A DNA stretch of 64,000 nt, from assembly GCF_003688895.1 (NCBI RefSeq), contig NZ_REFV01000002.1, positions 248,001-312,000 on the forward strand. Reading direction: 5' to 3'. Within the stretch, counting starts at the first letter, position 1. Every line of letters starts with the position of its first letter. The position numbers were made by a program, and so were the translations under genes. The stretch comes from Dokdonia sinensis. Its GTDB lineage: Bacteria; Bacteroidota; Bacteroidia; Flavobacteriales; Flavobacteriaceae. Below the pieces are notes generated by a model that was not told the DNA's origin, did no database searches, and saw nothing but the letters and a program-made list of their open reading frames with translations. Positions 54,029 to 62,405 of the stretch are shown here, piece after piece.

Positions 54029-54043
54029 CCGCTTTCGCGAAAA
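54029..54043. repeat. genomic palindrome, half-degraded
   Basis: CCGCTTTCGCGAAAA inside the left part of element 2. Confidence 0.6.
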
Positions 54044-54060
54044 ACTAACCGTTTACAACT

Positions 54061-54432
54061 TTGAATATGGAATATACTTTTAGTGAGAAATACAAAAACA
54101 ACGTAATTCTCGAGAAGACTTTTAAGTTTTCCATTGGAATTGTCCTTTATGCTGAACAATTAGAAGAAAAAAGAAAATATGTCCTTTCCAGACAAATATT
54201 AAAAGCAGGAACCTCTATCGGGGCAAACGCTAAAGAAGCTCAAAACGCAGAAAGTACCGCAGATTTCATTCATAAAATGAAAATTGCGCTTAAGGAGGCA
54301 GATGAAACTGAGTATTGGTTATTTTTATGCGAAGCTATATCTCATTACCCAGATTGTAAACATTTGCTCGAAGAGCTTAAAGGGATATTAAAAATTTTAA
54401 ATAAAATTATAAGTTCGAGCAAACGCAGGTAA
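54061..54432 (+). CDS. four-helix-bundle protein (23S rRNA IVP / bAvd-like)
   Basis: 123 residues, four helices. The family motif is YVLSRQILKAGTSIGANAKEAQNAES, with DFIHKMKIALKEADETEYWLFL in helix three. It is a distinct copy of the family also seen at 43909-44259 (low identity, same fold). It is enclosed by imperfect inverted repeats. A role in ribosomal RNA, DNA or protein binding is unknown for free copies. Confidence 0.88.
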   Translation: MNMEYTFSEKYKNNVILEKTFKFSIGIVLYAEQLEEKRKYVLSRQILKAGTSIGANAKEAQNAESTADFIHKMKIALKEADETEYWLFLCEAISHYPDCKHLLEELKGILKILNKIISSSKRR

Positions 54433-54485
54433 CGAGCGCTTAATTCGCTCATTTGCAAATTACCCCAATTCGCTAATTGTTTAAT

Positions 54486-54992
54486 ATGGAAGACAGAAAA
54501 CTACCCGCAGACCCGCTGGCCACCATAGGAGGAATACTTGCCATTGTTATAGGAGTAGTGGGATGTTGTTGCTACGGGATTACGGCTTTGATTCCTTTAA
54601 TAATTGGAATTATAGGGCTTGTTGCTTGTAATCGAAGTTTACGAGAGTATCGTAATAATCCAGAAGGGTACTCTTCCGTAAGTAAGAGTAATATAAATAT
54701 GGCAAAGGTGTTGAACATCATCGCGATCGTTTTTAATGGATTGATTGTTCTCATATTTTTAATTATGTTTCTTGTGTTTGGGGTGGCTAGTGCAGCTTCT
54801 ATTTACAAAGTTATGGAAGAAGGTGGCTTTGAAGGTTTGGAACACATAGATGATCAATCTTTTGAGGCCGAGGATTATGAAGATGATTATAATTATGAGG
54901 AGAATGATGAGTATTCTGATGAAGTAGATTCTTTGAAGTTCGACACAATGATTATAGAAGATGTTTCTATAAAAAAGGATACTTTATATTAG
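54486..54992 (+). CDS. DUF4190-like membrane protein with acidic tail
   Basis: About 168 residues. Two membrane segments (about 10-45, with ILAIVIGVVGCCCYGITALIPLIIGIIGLVAC, and about 75-97) fit small CCC-motif membrane proteins. The C-terminal 55 residues are very acidic and aromatic (EDYEDDYNYEENDEYSDE). The start is the ATG at 54486, not the TTG at 54477 inside the repeat arm. The function is unknown. It stands between the four-helix element and the dioxygenase gene. Confidence 0.65.
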   Translation: MEDRKLPADPLATIGGILAIVIGVVGCCCYGITALIPLIIGIIGLVACNRSLREYRNNPEGYSSVSKSNINMAKVLNIIAIVFNGLIVLIFLIMFLVFGVASAASIYKVMEEGGFEGLEHIDDQSFEAEDYEDDYNYEENDEYSDEVDSLKFDTMIIEDVSIKKDTLY

Positions 54993-55064
54993 TACGCTTT
55001 TGCAATTTATCCTGAGTTTATCTCACGGATTTATCCTGAGTTTATCTCACGGAAAGCGTAAAAA
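54993..55064. repeat. palindrome split by two tandem 24-bp units
   Basis: TACGCTTTTGCA, then unit one at 55005-55028 and unit two at 55029-55052, both ATTTATCCTGAG then TTTATCTCACGG without a mismatch, then AAAGCGTAAAAA. This is the clearest composite. It lies between the acidic-tail protein gene and the dioxygenase gene. Confidence 0.85.
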
Positions 55065-55127
55065 TTATTTTAACAACAATAGCGAATATGCGGATGAGAT
55101 TCCCGCCTTCGCGGAAACTTAGACAAT

Positions 55128-56288
55128 ATGAGCAAAGACTTAAAATCCGTAAACTACGGGCTGGAAAAAATTTTTGAAGATGCGCAGGATTTCCTTCCGC
55201 TTCTGGGGACCGATTATGTAGAGTTTTATGTGGGTAATGCAAAGCAAGCAGCTCATTTTTATAAAACAGCATTTGGTTTTCAATCGTATGCTTACAAGGG
55301 ACTGGAAACTGGGTCTAGAGATGCTGTAAGTTACGTGTTGAAGCAGGATAAAATCCGAATTGTTCTTACTACACCGCTCAATAGTAAGTCAGAAATTAAT
55401 GACCACATTGTAAAGCATGGCGATGGTGTCAAAGTTGTTGCACTATGGGTAGACGATGCGAGAAGTGCGTATGAAGAAACTACAAAACGGGGAGCAAAGT
55501 CCTACTGCGAGCCGTTTGTAGAGTCAGATGAGCACGGGGAAACCGTACGTGCAGGAATTTATACCTACGGAGAAACCATACATATGTTTGTAGAGCGCAA
55601 AAATTATAAAGGAGCTTTCCTTCCTGGTTTTAGAAAGTGGGAATCAGATTATAATCCAGAACCTACAGGGCTTAAATATATAGACCATATGGTAGGAAAT
55701 GTAGGTTGGGGACAGATGAATACCTGGGTAAAATGGTATGAGGATGTGATGGGATTTGTAAATTTCTTGTCCTTTGACGATAAGCAAATTCACACGGAGT
55801 ACTCGGCACTTATGAGTAAAGTGATGAGTAACGGTAATGGACGTATTAAATTCCCGATAAACGAACCGGCAAAAGCAGCCAAAAAATCACAAATTGAAGA
55901 ATATCTAGATTTTTATGAAGGAGCAGGAGTGCAGCACCTCGCGATGGCGACAGATGATATCATAAAAACGGTTGCACAGCTCAAGGCACGTGGTATCGAG
56001 TTTCTACCACCACCACCACAAACCTATTATGATGATATCCCACAACGTCTGGGTGAACATATGAAGGTGATGAAAGAAGATATAGAGCGGCTACAAGAAC
56101 TATCTATTCTCGTAGATGCAGATGAGGACGGATATCTGTTGCAAATCTTCACAAAACCTCTTGAAGATAGGCCCACACTCTTTTTTGAAATCATACAGCG
56201 CATGGGAGCCAAAGGCTTCGGGGCAGGAAACTTCAAAGCCCTTTTTGAATCTATAGAGCGAGAGCAGGAGCAACGAGGGACGTTGTAG
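55128..56288 (+). CDS. hppD: 4-hydroxyphenylpyruvate dioxygenase
   Basis: 386 residues, two VOC modules. The first module starts GTDYVEFYVGNAKQAAHFY. Iron ligands in the second module are the His in YIDHMVGN, the His in GVQHLAMATDDI and the Glu in the C-terminal helix (TLFFEIIQRMGAKGFGAGNF). It turns 4-hydroxyphenylpyruvate into homogentisate, the step before the homogentisate dioxygenase encoded upstream. A degenerate palindrome (CCGCCTTCGCGGAAAC) lies just upstream at about 55102-55117. Confidence 0.95.
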   Translation: MSKDLKSVNYGLEKIFEDAQDFLPLLGTDYVEFYVGNAKQAAHFYKTAFGFQSYAYKGLETGSRDAVSYVLKQDKIRIVLTTPLNSKSEINDHIVKHGDGVKVVALWVDDARSAYEETTKRGAKSYCEPFVESDEHGETVRAGIYTYGETIHMFVERKNYKGAFLPGFRKWESDYNPEPTGLKYIDHMVGNVGWGQMNTWVKWYEDVMGFVNFLSFDDKQIHTEYSALMSKVMSNGNGRIKFPINEPAKAAKKSQIEEYLDFYEGAGVQHLAMATDDIIKTVAQLKARGIEFLPPPPQTYYDDIPQRLGEHMKVMKEDIERLQELSILVDADEDGYLLQIFTKPLEDRPTLFFEIIQRMGAKGFGAGNFKALFESIEREQEQRGTL

Positions 56289-56307
56289 AGATTATATATT
56301 ATAACTG

Positions 56308-56339
56308 AGAAAGGGCTATTCGTTATGAATAGCCCTTTT
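56308..56339. terminator. bidirectional terminator between dioxygenase and convergent gene
   Basis: Stem AAAGGGCTATTC / GAATAGCCCTTT with a five-base loop and short T-runs on both sides. Confidence 0.8.
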
Positions 56340-56387
56340 CACTTTCTAAAAGTCCCCCAACTTTTAGATTCCTAACAAACAAAATAA

Positions 56388-57416
56388 TTAATTAATATTT
56401 ACCGTTCTCCCGCAACCAGAGTTTGCGCTGTAAACTCTGTTAGAAGTACTTTTGTACGATGATGTTGTACCTACAATGGTTTCTTGCTGTAAGTATGCGT
56501 CGCGACCACAAGACCAACTTGCCGTGCTGCCGGGGGCAATCTTTGTACCTCTATTATTACTCCCTGAACTACCAACGTAAACGGTACTGTTAGAGTTGTT
56601 TCTAAGCGTGACCGATCCTCCTCCGGAAGAGCCATTTTCTCTACGTCTTGCTGCGAGTACAGCTTGACCTTCTGGGCTAGCCCAGTACGCGTCATTTATT
56701 TTTTTTGCTTTGGCATCATCTGCTTTTGCTGCATCATACAATTTTTTGAGATTTGACTTATCTTGAGCAGTCATTGTATAGGCATCTTCCTTTGCCTTCA
56801 TAGATTTAAGGTAGTCACGTACTAATTGCTCTGGATTTTTTGCCATTAATTGTTTGTACTCTGGACTGCTACCTTCTCCAGAAGGACGTTCGTTTAAAGC
56901 GGCTTCCTTGAGCTTCTTCCAGAATTTACCTTTTTTCTTTTCTTTCTTCTCCGCTTTTGCACTACCATCTAAGATCATAATGCTGCTTATTTTAGAAAAA
57001 TCTGTCAGATCATCAGATAAGCCCTTTAAAAAGAAGATGTAATTGTCAAAAGCTACATAACCTCTGTTATAACCCGTATGGTGAAGCACCCTCGTATTTG
57101 GAAAGCCTACATATTTTATAGCACTTATTGCAATGCCGTTGTAGTTATTGCCTAGGGAAGTCCTTCCGTCATCTAATACTTTTGTCACTGTTATTCCAGC
57201 AGAAAGTGGTCCTAAACTATGACGCTCTATGACCTGATGATAGGTTGTTGAAGCTTGTGCTGCAGGCTCACCATTATCATTTTTATACAAATCTCCATAA
57301 ACTTGATATTTTGCATCTGGACCGTGAGCATCCAATGTTTGAAAAAAAGATTTTTGTGCGCTTAAACTAGAAATTGTAAGTGCTAGGAATGCACTTAAAA
57401 AGAATTTAGTGTTCAT
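56388..57416 (-). CDS. secreted protein of unknown function with Gly/Ser-rich C-terminal part
   Basis: 342 residues with a signal peptide (MNTKFFLSAFLALTISSLSAQ). The middle part (about 150-250) is charged and helical (KKGKFWKKLKEAA, KAKKINDAYWAS). The C-terminal 90 residues are rich in Gly, Ser and Asn (ENGSSGGGSVTLRNNSNSTVYVGSSGSNNRG) and look like a small beta-sandwich resembling secreted adhesive or metal-binding domains. I do not recognise a family. It is convergent with the dioxygenase gene. Confidence 0.6.
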   Translation of the reverse strand: MNTKFFLSAFLALTISSLSAQKSFFQTLDAHGPDAKYQVYGDLYKNDNGEPAAQASTTYHQVIERHSLGPLSAGITVTKVLDDGRTSLGNNYNGIAISAIKYVGFPNTRVLHHTGYNRGYVAFDNYIFFLKGLSDDLTDFSKISSIMILDGSAKAEKKEKKKGKFWKKLKEAALNERPSGEGSSPEYKQLMAKNPEQLVRDYLKSMKAKEDAYTMTAQDKSNLKKLYDAAKADDAKAKKINDAYWASPEGQAVLAARRRENGSSGGGSVTLRNNSNSTVYVGSSGSNNRGTKIAPGSTASWSCGRDAYLQQETIVGTTSSYKSTSNRVYSANSGCGRTVNIN

Positions 57417-57550
57417 AGTAAATTAATAATTATGTTCAACGATGAGTCAAAACTAATTTTAAAAATCATTGGGATTTTAAAAATCTGCTGAATAACCGAT
57501 ATCCTTTCTGAACTACAAATTCTGTAGTGATGATTTTTAAATGTTTGCAA

Positions 57551-57570
57551 TACGCTTTCGCGAAAGCGTA
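57551..57570. repeat. genomic palindrome, 20-bp copy
   Basis: Perfect TACGCTTTCG plus complement, in the 220-bp gap before the LytS-type kinase gene. Confidence 0.9.
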
Positions 57571-57636
57571 AACCTTTAGCAACAATTACGGTTATTGAGC
57601 AAGTAATGAGAATGCTGTGTTGATTTTTGACGATAT

Positions 57637-60618
57637 TTGACTGTGCTGAGTCGTCTTCAAATAAGTATTGCGTTTCTGGGTCTTGTGATTGGTCTCAATA
57701 GTGTCGCGCAGGAACCTGTGCAGATTCATTTTACGGAGAAAGAAGGTCTGCCTGACAAAGAATTTTACAACGTAGCCGAGGATAGTAAAGGCTTTATGTG
57801 GTTTGCAGGTAATAAGGGACTCACTCGTTATGACGGCACCTCCTTTATAACATTGGAACATCCAGAAAAAAGAGGTCTCTCAGTTTTTGAACTTGAGGTA
57901 GATCATAAAGATCGTGTTTGGTGCGTAAATATTTCTGGACAACTCTTTTATACAGATGGTAAAAAACTAGAACTCTATGCAGATTTAAAAGATGAACTTA
58001 AAGGAAGTCTTGCTGAATTAACAGTGTCGACCAAATTCATAACGTTGCACGCAAATTCGGTGCTCATCATTTTCAACAGGAAAACTGGAAAAAAGCAGAC
58101 TATAAATACGTTAGACCACTCCATTTCTTTACCCGAAATAATAGGCGACGATCTATATCTTCTATATGACTTAGATGTTGTTAAGATTACAGACTACGGA
58201 CTTGAAAAAGCCTTTGATGTGGGTTTAAATTTAGAAACTACACCCACTTATCGTCCAGGTACCCTACGACTAACTAGAATGGAGGATGATTCTGTGCTAC
58301 TTTATGCTGTAAATGAGCAATTGGATATCACGTTATATAGTATTTCTAAGAAGGGTTTTCAGAAAACTTATGTGCCCGAACAACTTAAGAATAAACAGAT
58401 TGTTGCCATAAAACGTGTGGGCAACTCCTACTGGTGGCTTACAAACAAAGGAGCTTTCTTTGTAGATATAGATGGGACATCAGTTATCCTAAAAAGCCAT
58501 ATCCTTTCTGAGAACTACATAACTGATGTAGCAAGCGATAAAGAAAATAATTTATGGTTTACAACCCTCCGTGATGGTGTTTATGTACTGCCAAATCTCG
58601 CTATAGAGAAAATAGGAATTTCTGAAGACCGAGGCCTAATTACCCGTATGGCCGCTGGTGCTGGTAACGATCTGATACTAGGTTTTAGTAGTGGGGATGT
58701 CGTAATATATGATACATCAACAAGCGAACAAACTATTGTGAATCTTCCAGGGGATCGTCGGATTTCCAGTTTATTGTATAACGAAGAGGAGGATGCTTAT
58801 TGGTACTTTCAAGATATTCTATCTTATACTGCTCCGAGTAATGAACCTAACAATTTTAAATCTTTGCCTTTCCAGCAAGTGTCAGTAAAAAGCATCATAA
58901 CATTAGGCGATAATTATTATGCTTATGTAAATTCTGGAAATGTCGTTGTCACAAAAGATCAATTTTTCAATAATAAAAATAACAAGGAGTATTCAGATCT
59001 TTTTATCGGAAAGCGAGGTTATAAAGTAATTCAGACACGCGATAAAGACAATATTTATATCGCAACTGTAGACGAACTTCTTATACTAGATAAAGCTTTT
59101 GACCCCAGTGTTATCAAAAATGAAGAAGGGCAAGACATCCTTGGTCAATCTTTTGCACAAACAGATGATGGTCATATCTGGGTGGTTACGTTTACTAATG
59201 GCTTATATGAAATAGAAGGAGCAGAAGTTATCTCCCATTATAATGAAGATAACGGATTGCTTTCTAACAGGACAACTGTTGTGGCAACCCAGGGTAATGA
59301 TGTCTGGATCGGTACAGATAAGGGGTTGCAAGTTCTGGAAAGATCCTCAGCTCAAGAAGTATTCAAGTCCCTTACCAAGCAGGATGGGATTTTAAGTTAT
59401 GATATAAAGGATATTGTCATTAAAGGAACGTCTGCTCATATTGCAACAGGTAACGGACTTTTTAAAATGGATACAGAGAAAGCCTTTAAAACTTTTGAAC
59501 CCTCAGAACTATATCTCACTGATGTCATAATAAATACCGTTGAGCAACCGCTTAAAGATTTCTACGAGATGCACCAGGGGGCAAGTGACTTTACAATACG
59601 TTTTAATGCAAATGGATTTAGAGGGTTATCTAATGGATTCTTTAAGTATCGATTATCTGGATACAGCAAGTCTTGGACGACTTTGAGGCAAGGAGACAAT
59701 GAAGTACAGTTTGCGAGCTTACCTAAGGGTGACTATACCTTTCAGATAGCTCCCGTAAATGATTCAAGAAACCCTGACAATTTAATTTCTGTATCACTCG
59801 TGGTGTCCGTGCCTTTTTATAAAGAAATTTGGTTTTATGGTGTCCTTGGGTCAGCGTTTATGATAGGAACAATTCTTTATTACAGAAGGCTTTTAGGTCG
59901 CAAAGAAGCTCAGCGTACAAAGGAAAACGAAAGGCTACAATTAGCAAATCAGCTCACGGCACTGAAGCTCGAGAACCTTCAGTCTCAAATGAATCCGCAT
60001 TTTATATTTAATGCCCTTAATAGTATTCAGGATTATATTGTGCATAATGAAAAAGATCTTGCAAGCAGCTATCTTGTAAAATTCTCACGTCTTATCCGTA
60101 TGTATCTTGAGCAGTCTAGGAAGAACAGCATAACGCTGGATGATGAGTTACAGGCAATGAGATTGTACTTACAGTTAGAGAAAGTGCGATTTGAAGATAA
60201 ACTAGATTATGATATAATAGTAGGTGATGACGTAGTTCTTTCACAATGTTTAGTGCCACCGTTATTTATACAGCCATATATAGAAAACGCCATAAAACAT
60301 GGCTTGTTACATCGCAAAGACAATCGAAAATTAAAAGTTCACTTTAAATACGATGTTATCCATAAATTTCTAGAAGTAGTGATAGAAGACAACGGAATAG
60401 GGAGAGTTGCCACACAAGCCATCAAAGATGCGCACCCAGGGTTTCATAAATCCTTTGCAACACAAGCAAATGACAGCCGAGTAACACTACTTAATAAAAA
60501 CCGATTATCTAAAATAGAAGTTTTAATTATAGATCTTTATGACGATAATAAAATTGCCTCAGGGACAAAGGTGACGCTCAAAATCCCGAATAGAACTGAC
60601 GTAAAAGATCAAGCTTAA
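57637..60618 (+). CDS. LytS-type sensor histidine kinase with periplasmic beta-propeller
   Basis: 993 residues. A signal-like N-terminus is followed by Reg_prop-type propeller repeats over about 25-660 (for example FYNVAEDSKGFMWFAGNKGLTRYDG and WIGTDKGLQVLE). A Y_Y_Y domain at about 660-735 and one membrane helix at about 737-755 lead to the kinase. The phospho-accepting His lies in LQSQMNPHFIFNALNSI; ATPase motifs include PPLFIQPYIENAIKHG and DNGIGR. The frame opens with a TTG at 57637 (or the GTG at 57643), both weak. It is followed by a LytTR regulator ten bases on. Confidence 0.9.
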   Translation: MTVLSRLQISIAFLGLVIGLNSVAQEPVQIHFTEKEGLPDKEFYNVAEDSKGFMWFAGNKGLTRYDGTSFITLEHPEKRGLSVFELEVDHKDRVWCVNISGQLFYTDGKKLELYADLKDELKGSLAELTVSTKFITLHANSVLIIFNRKTGKKQTINTLDHSISLPEIIGDDLYLLYDLDVVKITDYGLEKAFDVGLNLETTPTYRPGTLRLTRMEDDSVLLYAVNEQLDITLYSISKKGFQKTYVPEQLKNKQIVAIKRVGNSYWWLTNKGAFFVDIDGTSVILKSHILSENYITDVASDKENNLWFTTLRDGVYVLPNLAIEKIGISEDRGLITRMAAGAGNDLILGFSSGDVVIYDTSTSEQTIVNLPGDRRISSLLYNEEEDAYWYFQDILSYTAPSNEPNNFKSLPFQQVSVKSIITLGDNYYAYVNSGNVVVTKDQFFNNKNNKEYSDLFIGKRGYKVIQTRDKDNIYIATVDELLILDKAFDPSVIKNEEGQDILGQSFAQTDDGHIWVVTFTNGLYEIEGAEVISHYNEDNGLLSNRTTVVATQGNDVWIGTDKGLQVLERSSAQEVFKSLTKQDGILSYDIKDIVIKGTSAHIATGNGLFKMDTEKAFKTFEPSELYLTDVIINTVEQPLKDFYEMHQGASDFTIRFNANGFRGLSNGFFKYRLSGYSKSWTTLRQGDNEVQFASLPKGDYTFQIAPVNDSRNPDNLISVSLVVSVPFYKEIWFYGVLGSAFMIGTILYYRRLLGRKEAQRTKENERLQLANQLTALKLENLQSQMNPHFIFNALNSIQDYIVHNEKDLASSYLVKFSRLIRMYLEQSRKNSITLDDELQAMRLYLQLEKVRFEDKLDYDIIVGDDVVLSQCLVPPLFIQPYIENAIKHGLLHRKDNRKLKVHFKYDVIHKFLEVVIEDNGIGRVATQAIKDAHPGFHKSFATQANDSRVTLLNKNRLSKIEVLIIDLYDDNKIASGTKVTLKIPNRTDVKDQA

Positions 60619-60628
60619 TCTAAATCCA

Positions 60629-61384
60629 ATGAATATATTACTTATAGATGATGAGAATAAAGCGCTGGCGCTATTAAAAACCCTCTTGACCGAGCATTGC
60701 CCACAGGTTGTTCAAATCTGGACGGCAGATACTCTAGAGAATGGCGTGGCTATAATTCGAGAGCATAAACCTGATCTGGTTTTTTTAGACATTGAGATGC
60801 CAGAACATTCAGGCTTAGAGATTCTTGATTTTTTTAAAGATGAGCGTATTGATTTTAATATTGTTTTTTGCACCGCATACAATGAGTATGCGATAGAAGC
60901 ATTTAAGATAAACGCTGTAGATTATCTCCTTAAGCCCGTTGATATACAAGAACTTCAGGGGGCAATCCAAAAAACAGCATCACTAATTAGTCAAAAAGAC
61001 ATCGGGAATAATATTCTCCAGTTACAAGCCTCATTACAGATGCTCTCTAAAAGGAAACTGGCATTAGAAGTCCCTCGTGGTGTCCTTTTTGTAGAATATA
61101 CGGACATATTATATTTTGAGGCAGACGGGATGTACACCAATGTTTTTTTAAAGAATAAGAGAAAAGAATGTATTGCAAAACCACTTAAATATTTTGTCGA
61201 CCAACTTTCAGGAAACGAGGCATTTTATAGACCTCATAGATCGTACTTGGTTAATGTAGGATCCATATGTGAGTTTGTAAAGAAGGATGGAGGATTTCTT
61301 ATTATGGATGACAAGAAGAAAATTGCCATTTCTAGAGACAAAAAAGATAGCTTTTTTGAGTTGATTTCAAATTTAACTAAATAA
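60629..61384 (+). CDS. LytTR-family response regulator
   Basis: 251 residues. The receiver domain at about 1-120 has ILLIDDENKA, the phospho-acceptor Asp in LVFLDIEMPEHSG, and VDYLLKPVD with the Lys. The LytTR DNA-binding domain at about 145-250 starts ALEVPRGVLFVEYTDILYFEADGMYTNVFL. It is the partner of the upstream LytS-type kinase. Target genes are unknown. A terminator follows. Confidence 0.95.
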   Translation: MNILLIDDENKALALLKTLLTEHCPQVVQIWTADTLENGVAIIREHKPDLVFLDIEMPEHSGLEILDFFKDERIDFNIVFCTAYNEYAIEAFKINAVDYLLKPVDIQELQGAIQKTASLISQKDIGNNILQLQASLQMLSKRKLALEVPRGVLFVEYTDILYFEADGMYTNVFLKNKRKECIAKPLKYFVDQLSGNEAFYRPHRSYLVNVGSICEFVKKDGGFLIMDDKKKIAISRDKKDSFFELISNLTK

Positions 61385-61413
61385 GAAGATAGCTTTACGC
61401 AACAAATTAGAAG

Positions 61414-61446
61414 AAACTTCGTCTTACAAATAGGGCGAAGTTTTTT
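61414..61446 (+). terminator. intrinsic terminator of the LytS-LytTR pair
   Basis: Stem AAACTTCG / CGAAGTTT with a 14-base loop and six T. Confidence 0.8.
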
Positions 61447-61509
61447 AGTATCCCTATTTTTGGAATGACAATTGTAAATGGTTGAGGTATAACCCCAAAA
61501 ACAACCAAA

Positions 61510-62310
61510 ATGAGCACAATATATAAACGGAACACATATCTATATGCTATAGTGATGATGGTATTCTTTTCTGCTTTTGCAACAGCGCAACAACGCACAG
61601 AAACCTATCAGTCTGGAGAGTGGCTTAAATTCCGTGTGCACTATGGGTTCATTACAGGTGGCTACGCGACGATCGCCGTAAAGGATGAAATGTACGAGGG
61701 TAAAGCTGTACATCATATAAAAGGTTTTGGGGAGACTACGGGGATTGTAGGTTTCACCTTTGGAGTAGAAGATTATTATGAGTCGTGGGTGGATAAAGAA
61801 ACAGATCTACCCTACAAATTCTTACGTAAGATAGATGAAGGCGGGCACACAAAACACAGAGTCATAAAATTTGACCAAACTGCTCAAAAAGCCCACATAG
61901 ACGACAAGAAACATAATAAACAAAAGACAATCACTACGGAGCCTGGTGTTCAGGATATGGTGTCTGCGATGTTCTACATGCGCAACAGGATGGACACTAA
62001 AAACCTTAAAAAAGGAGAGGAGTTTAAACTCTCAATGTTTTTTGATGGTGAGAACTATCCGTTTAAAATGAAATTTTTAGAAAGAGAGACCATAAGAACT
62101 AAATTCGGTAAGGTAGAAACCTTAAAATTCAGGCCGCTCGTTCAATCTGGGCGCGTTTTTAAAGAAGAAGAAAGCCTTACAATATGGGTAAGCGATGACG
62201 ACAATAAGATTCCATTACGCATAAAGGCAGACCTTGCTGTAGGATCTCTTAAAGCAGATCTCGATGCCTTTAAAGGTCTCAAACATTCGTTTAAGATTGT
62301 AGTGGACTAA
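61510..62310 (+). CDS. DUF3108 secreted protein
   Basis: 266 residues with a signal peptide that ends near ATAQQ. DUF3108 character is seen in ETYQSGEWLKFRVHYGFITGGYATIAVKD and the later FKLSMFFDGENYPFKMKFLERE and IWVSDDDNKIPLRIKADLAVGSLKADL. Family members are secreted beta-rich proteins of unknown role, often near envelope genes. A new unit begins after the LytTR terminator. It precedes the tryptophan dioxygenase gene by 95 bp. Confidence 0.8.
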   Translation: MSTIYKRNTYLYAIVMMVFFSAFATAQQRTETYQSGEWLKFRVHYGFITGGYATIAVKDEMYEGKAVHHIKGFGETTGIVGFTFGVEDYYESWVDKETDLPYKFLRKIDEGGHTKHRVIKFDQTAQKAHIDDKKHNKQKTITTEPGVQDMVSAMFYMRNRMDTKNLKKGEEFKLSMFFDGENYPFKMKFLERETIRTKFGKVETLKFRPLVQSGRVFKEEESLTIWVSDDDNKIPLRIKADLAVGSLKADLDAFKGLKHSFKIVVD

Positions 62311-62405
62311 GGAAATCCTTACATTGCAACAACTTTTAATCATAACAGATTTTTATTCCGATTGCAGTATAAATTGGAAGCAGATTTCTGCCTACGCGGA
62401 GACAC

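Larger units (their letters stand above)
53971..54479. mobile_element. candidate IVS-like element 2: inverted repeats enclosing a four-helix-bundle gene
   Basis: Outer arms: CAATTAGCGAATT at 53971-53983 against its exact complement at 54467-54479. A second inner pair is GCAAATGAG at 54002-54010 against CTCATTTGC at 54448-54456. Further matching runs (GTAATT) lie between, so each arm is about 40 bp with one 9-base difference. It begins immediately after the homogentisate dioxygenase stop and ends just before the next gene's ATG. Confidence 0.6.

Noticed and set aside
55005-55052. CRISPR repeat pair
   Set aside because: The two 24-bp units abut directly without spacer, and single units occur at other sites inside palindromes.
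57460-57541. Distant 12-bp inverted repeat (TTTAAAAATCAT / ATGATTTTTAAA) before the LytS-type kinase gene
   Set aside because: It is AT-rich, has a spacer of more than 50 bases and has no matching second site, so chance is likely.
57499-58530. Short similarity between 57499-57517 (ATATCCTTTCTGA, ACTACA) and 58501-58522 inside the kinase gene
   Set aside because: It is only about 19 bp with a two-base gap and no larger context, so I treat it as coincidence or a small duplication without support.
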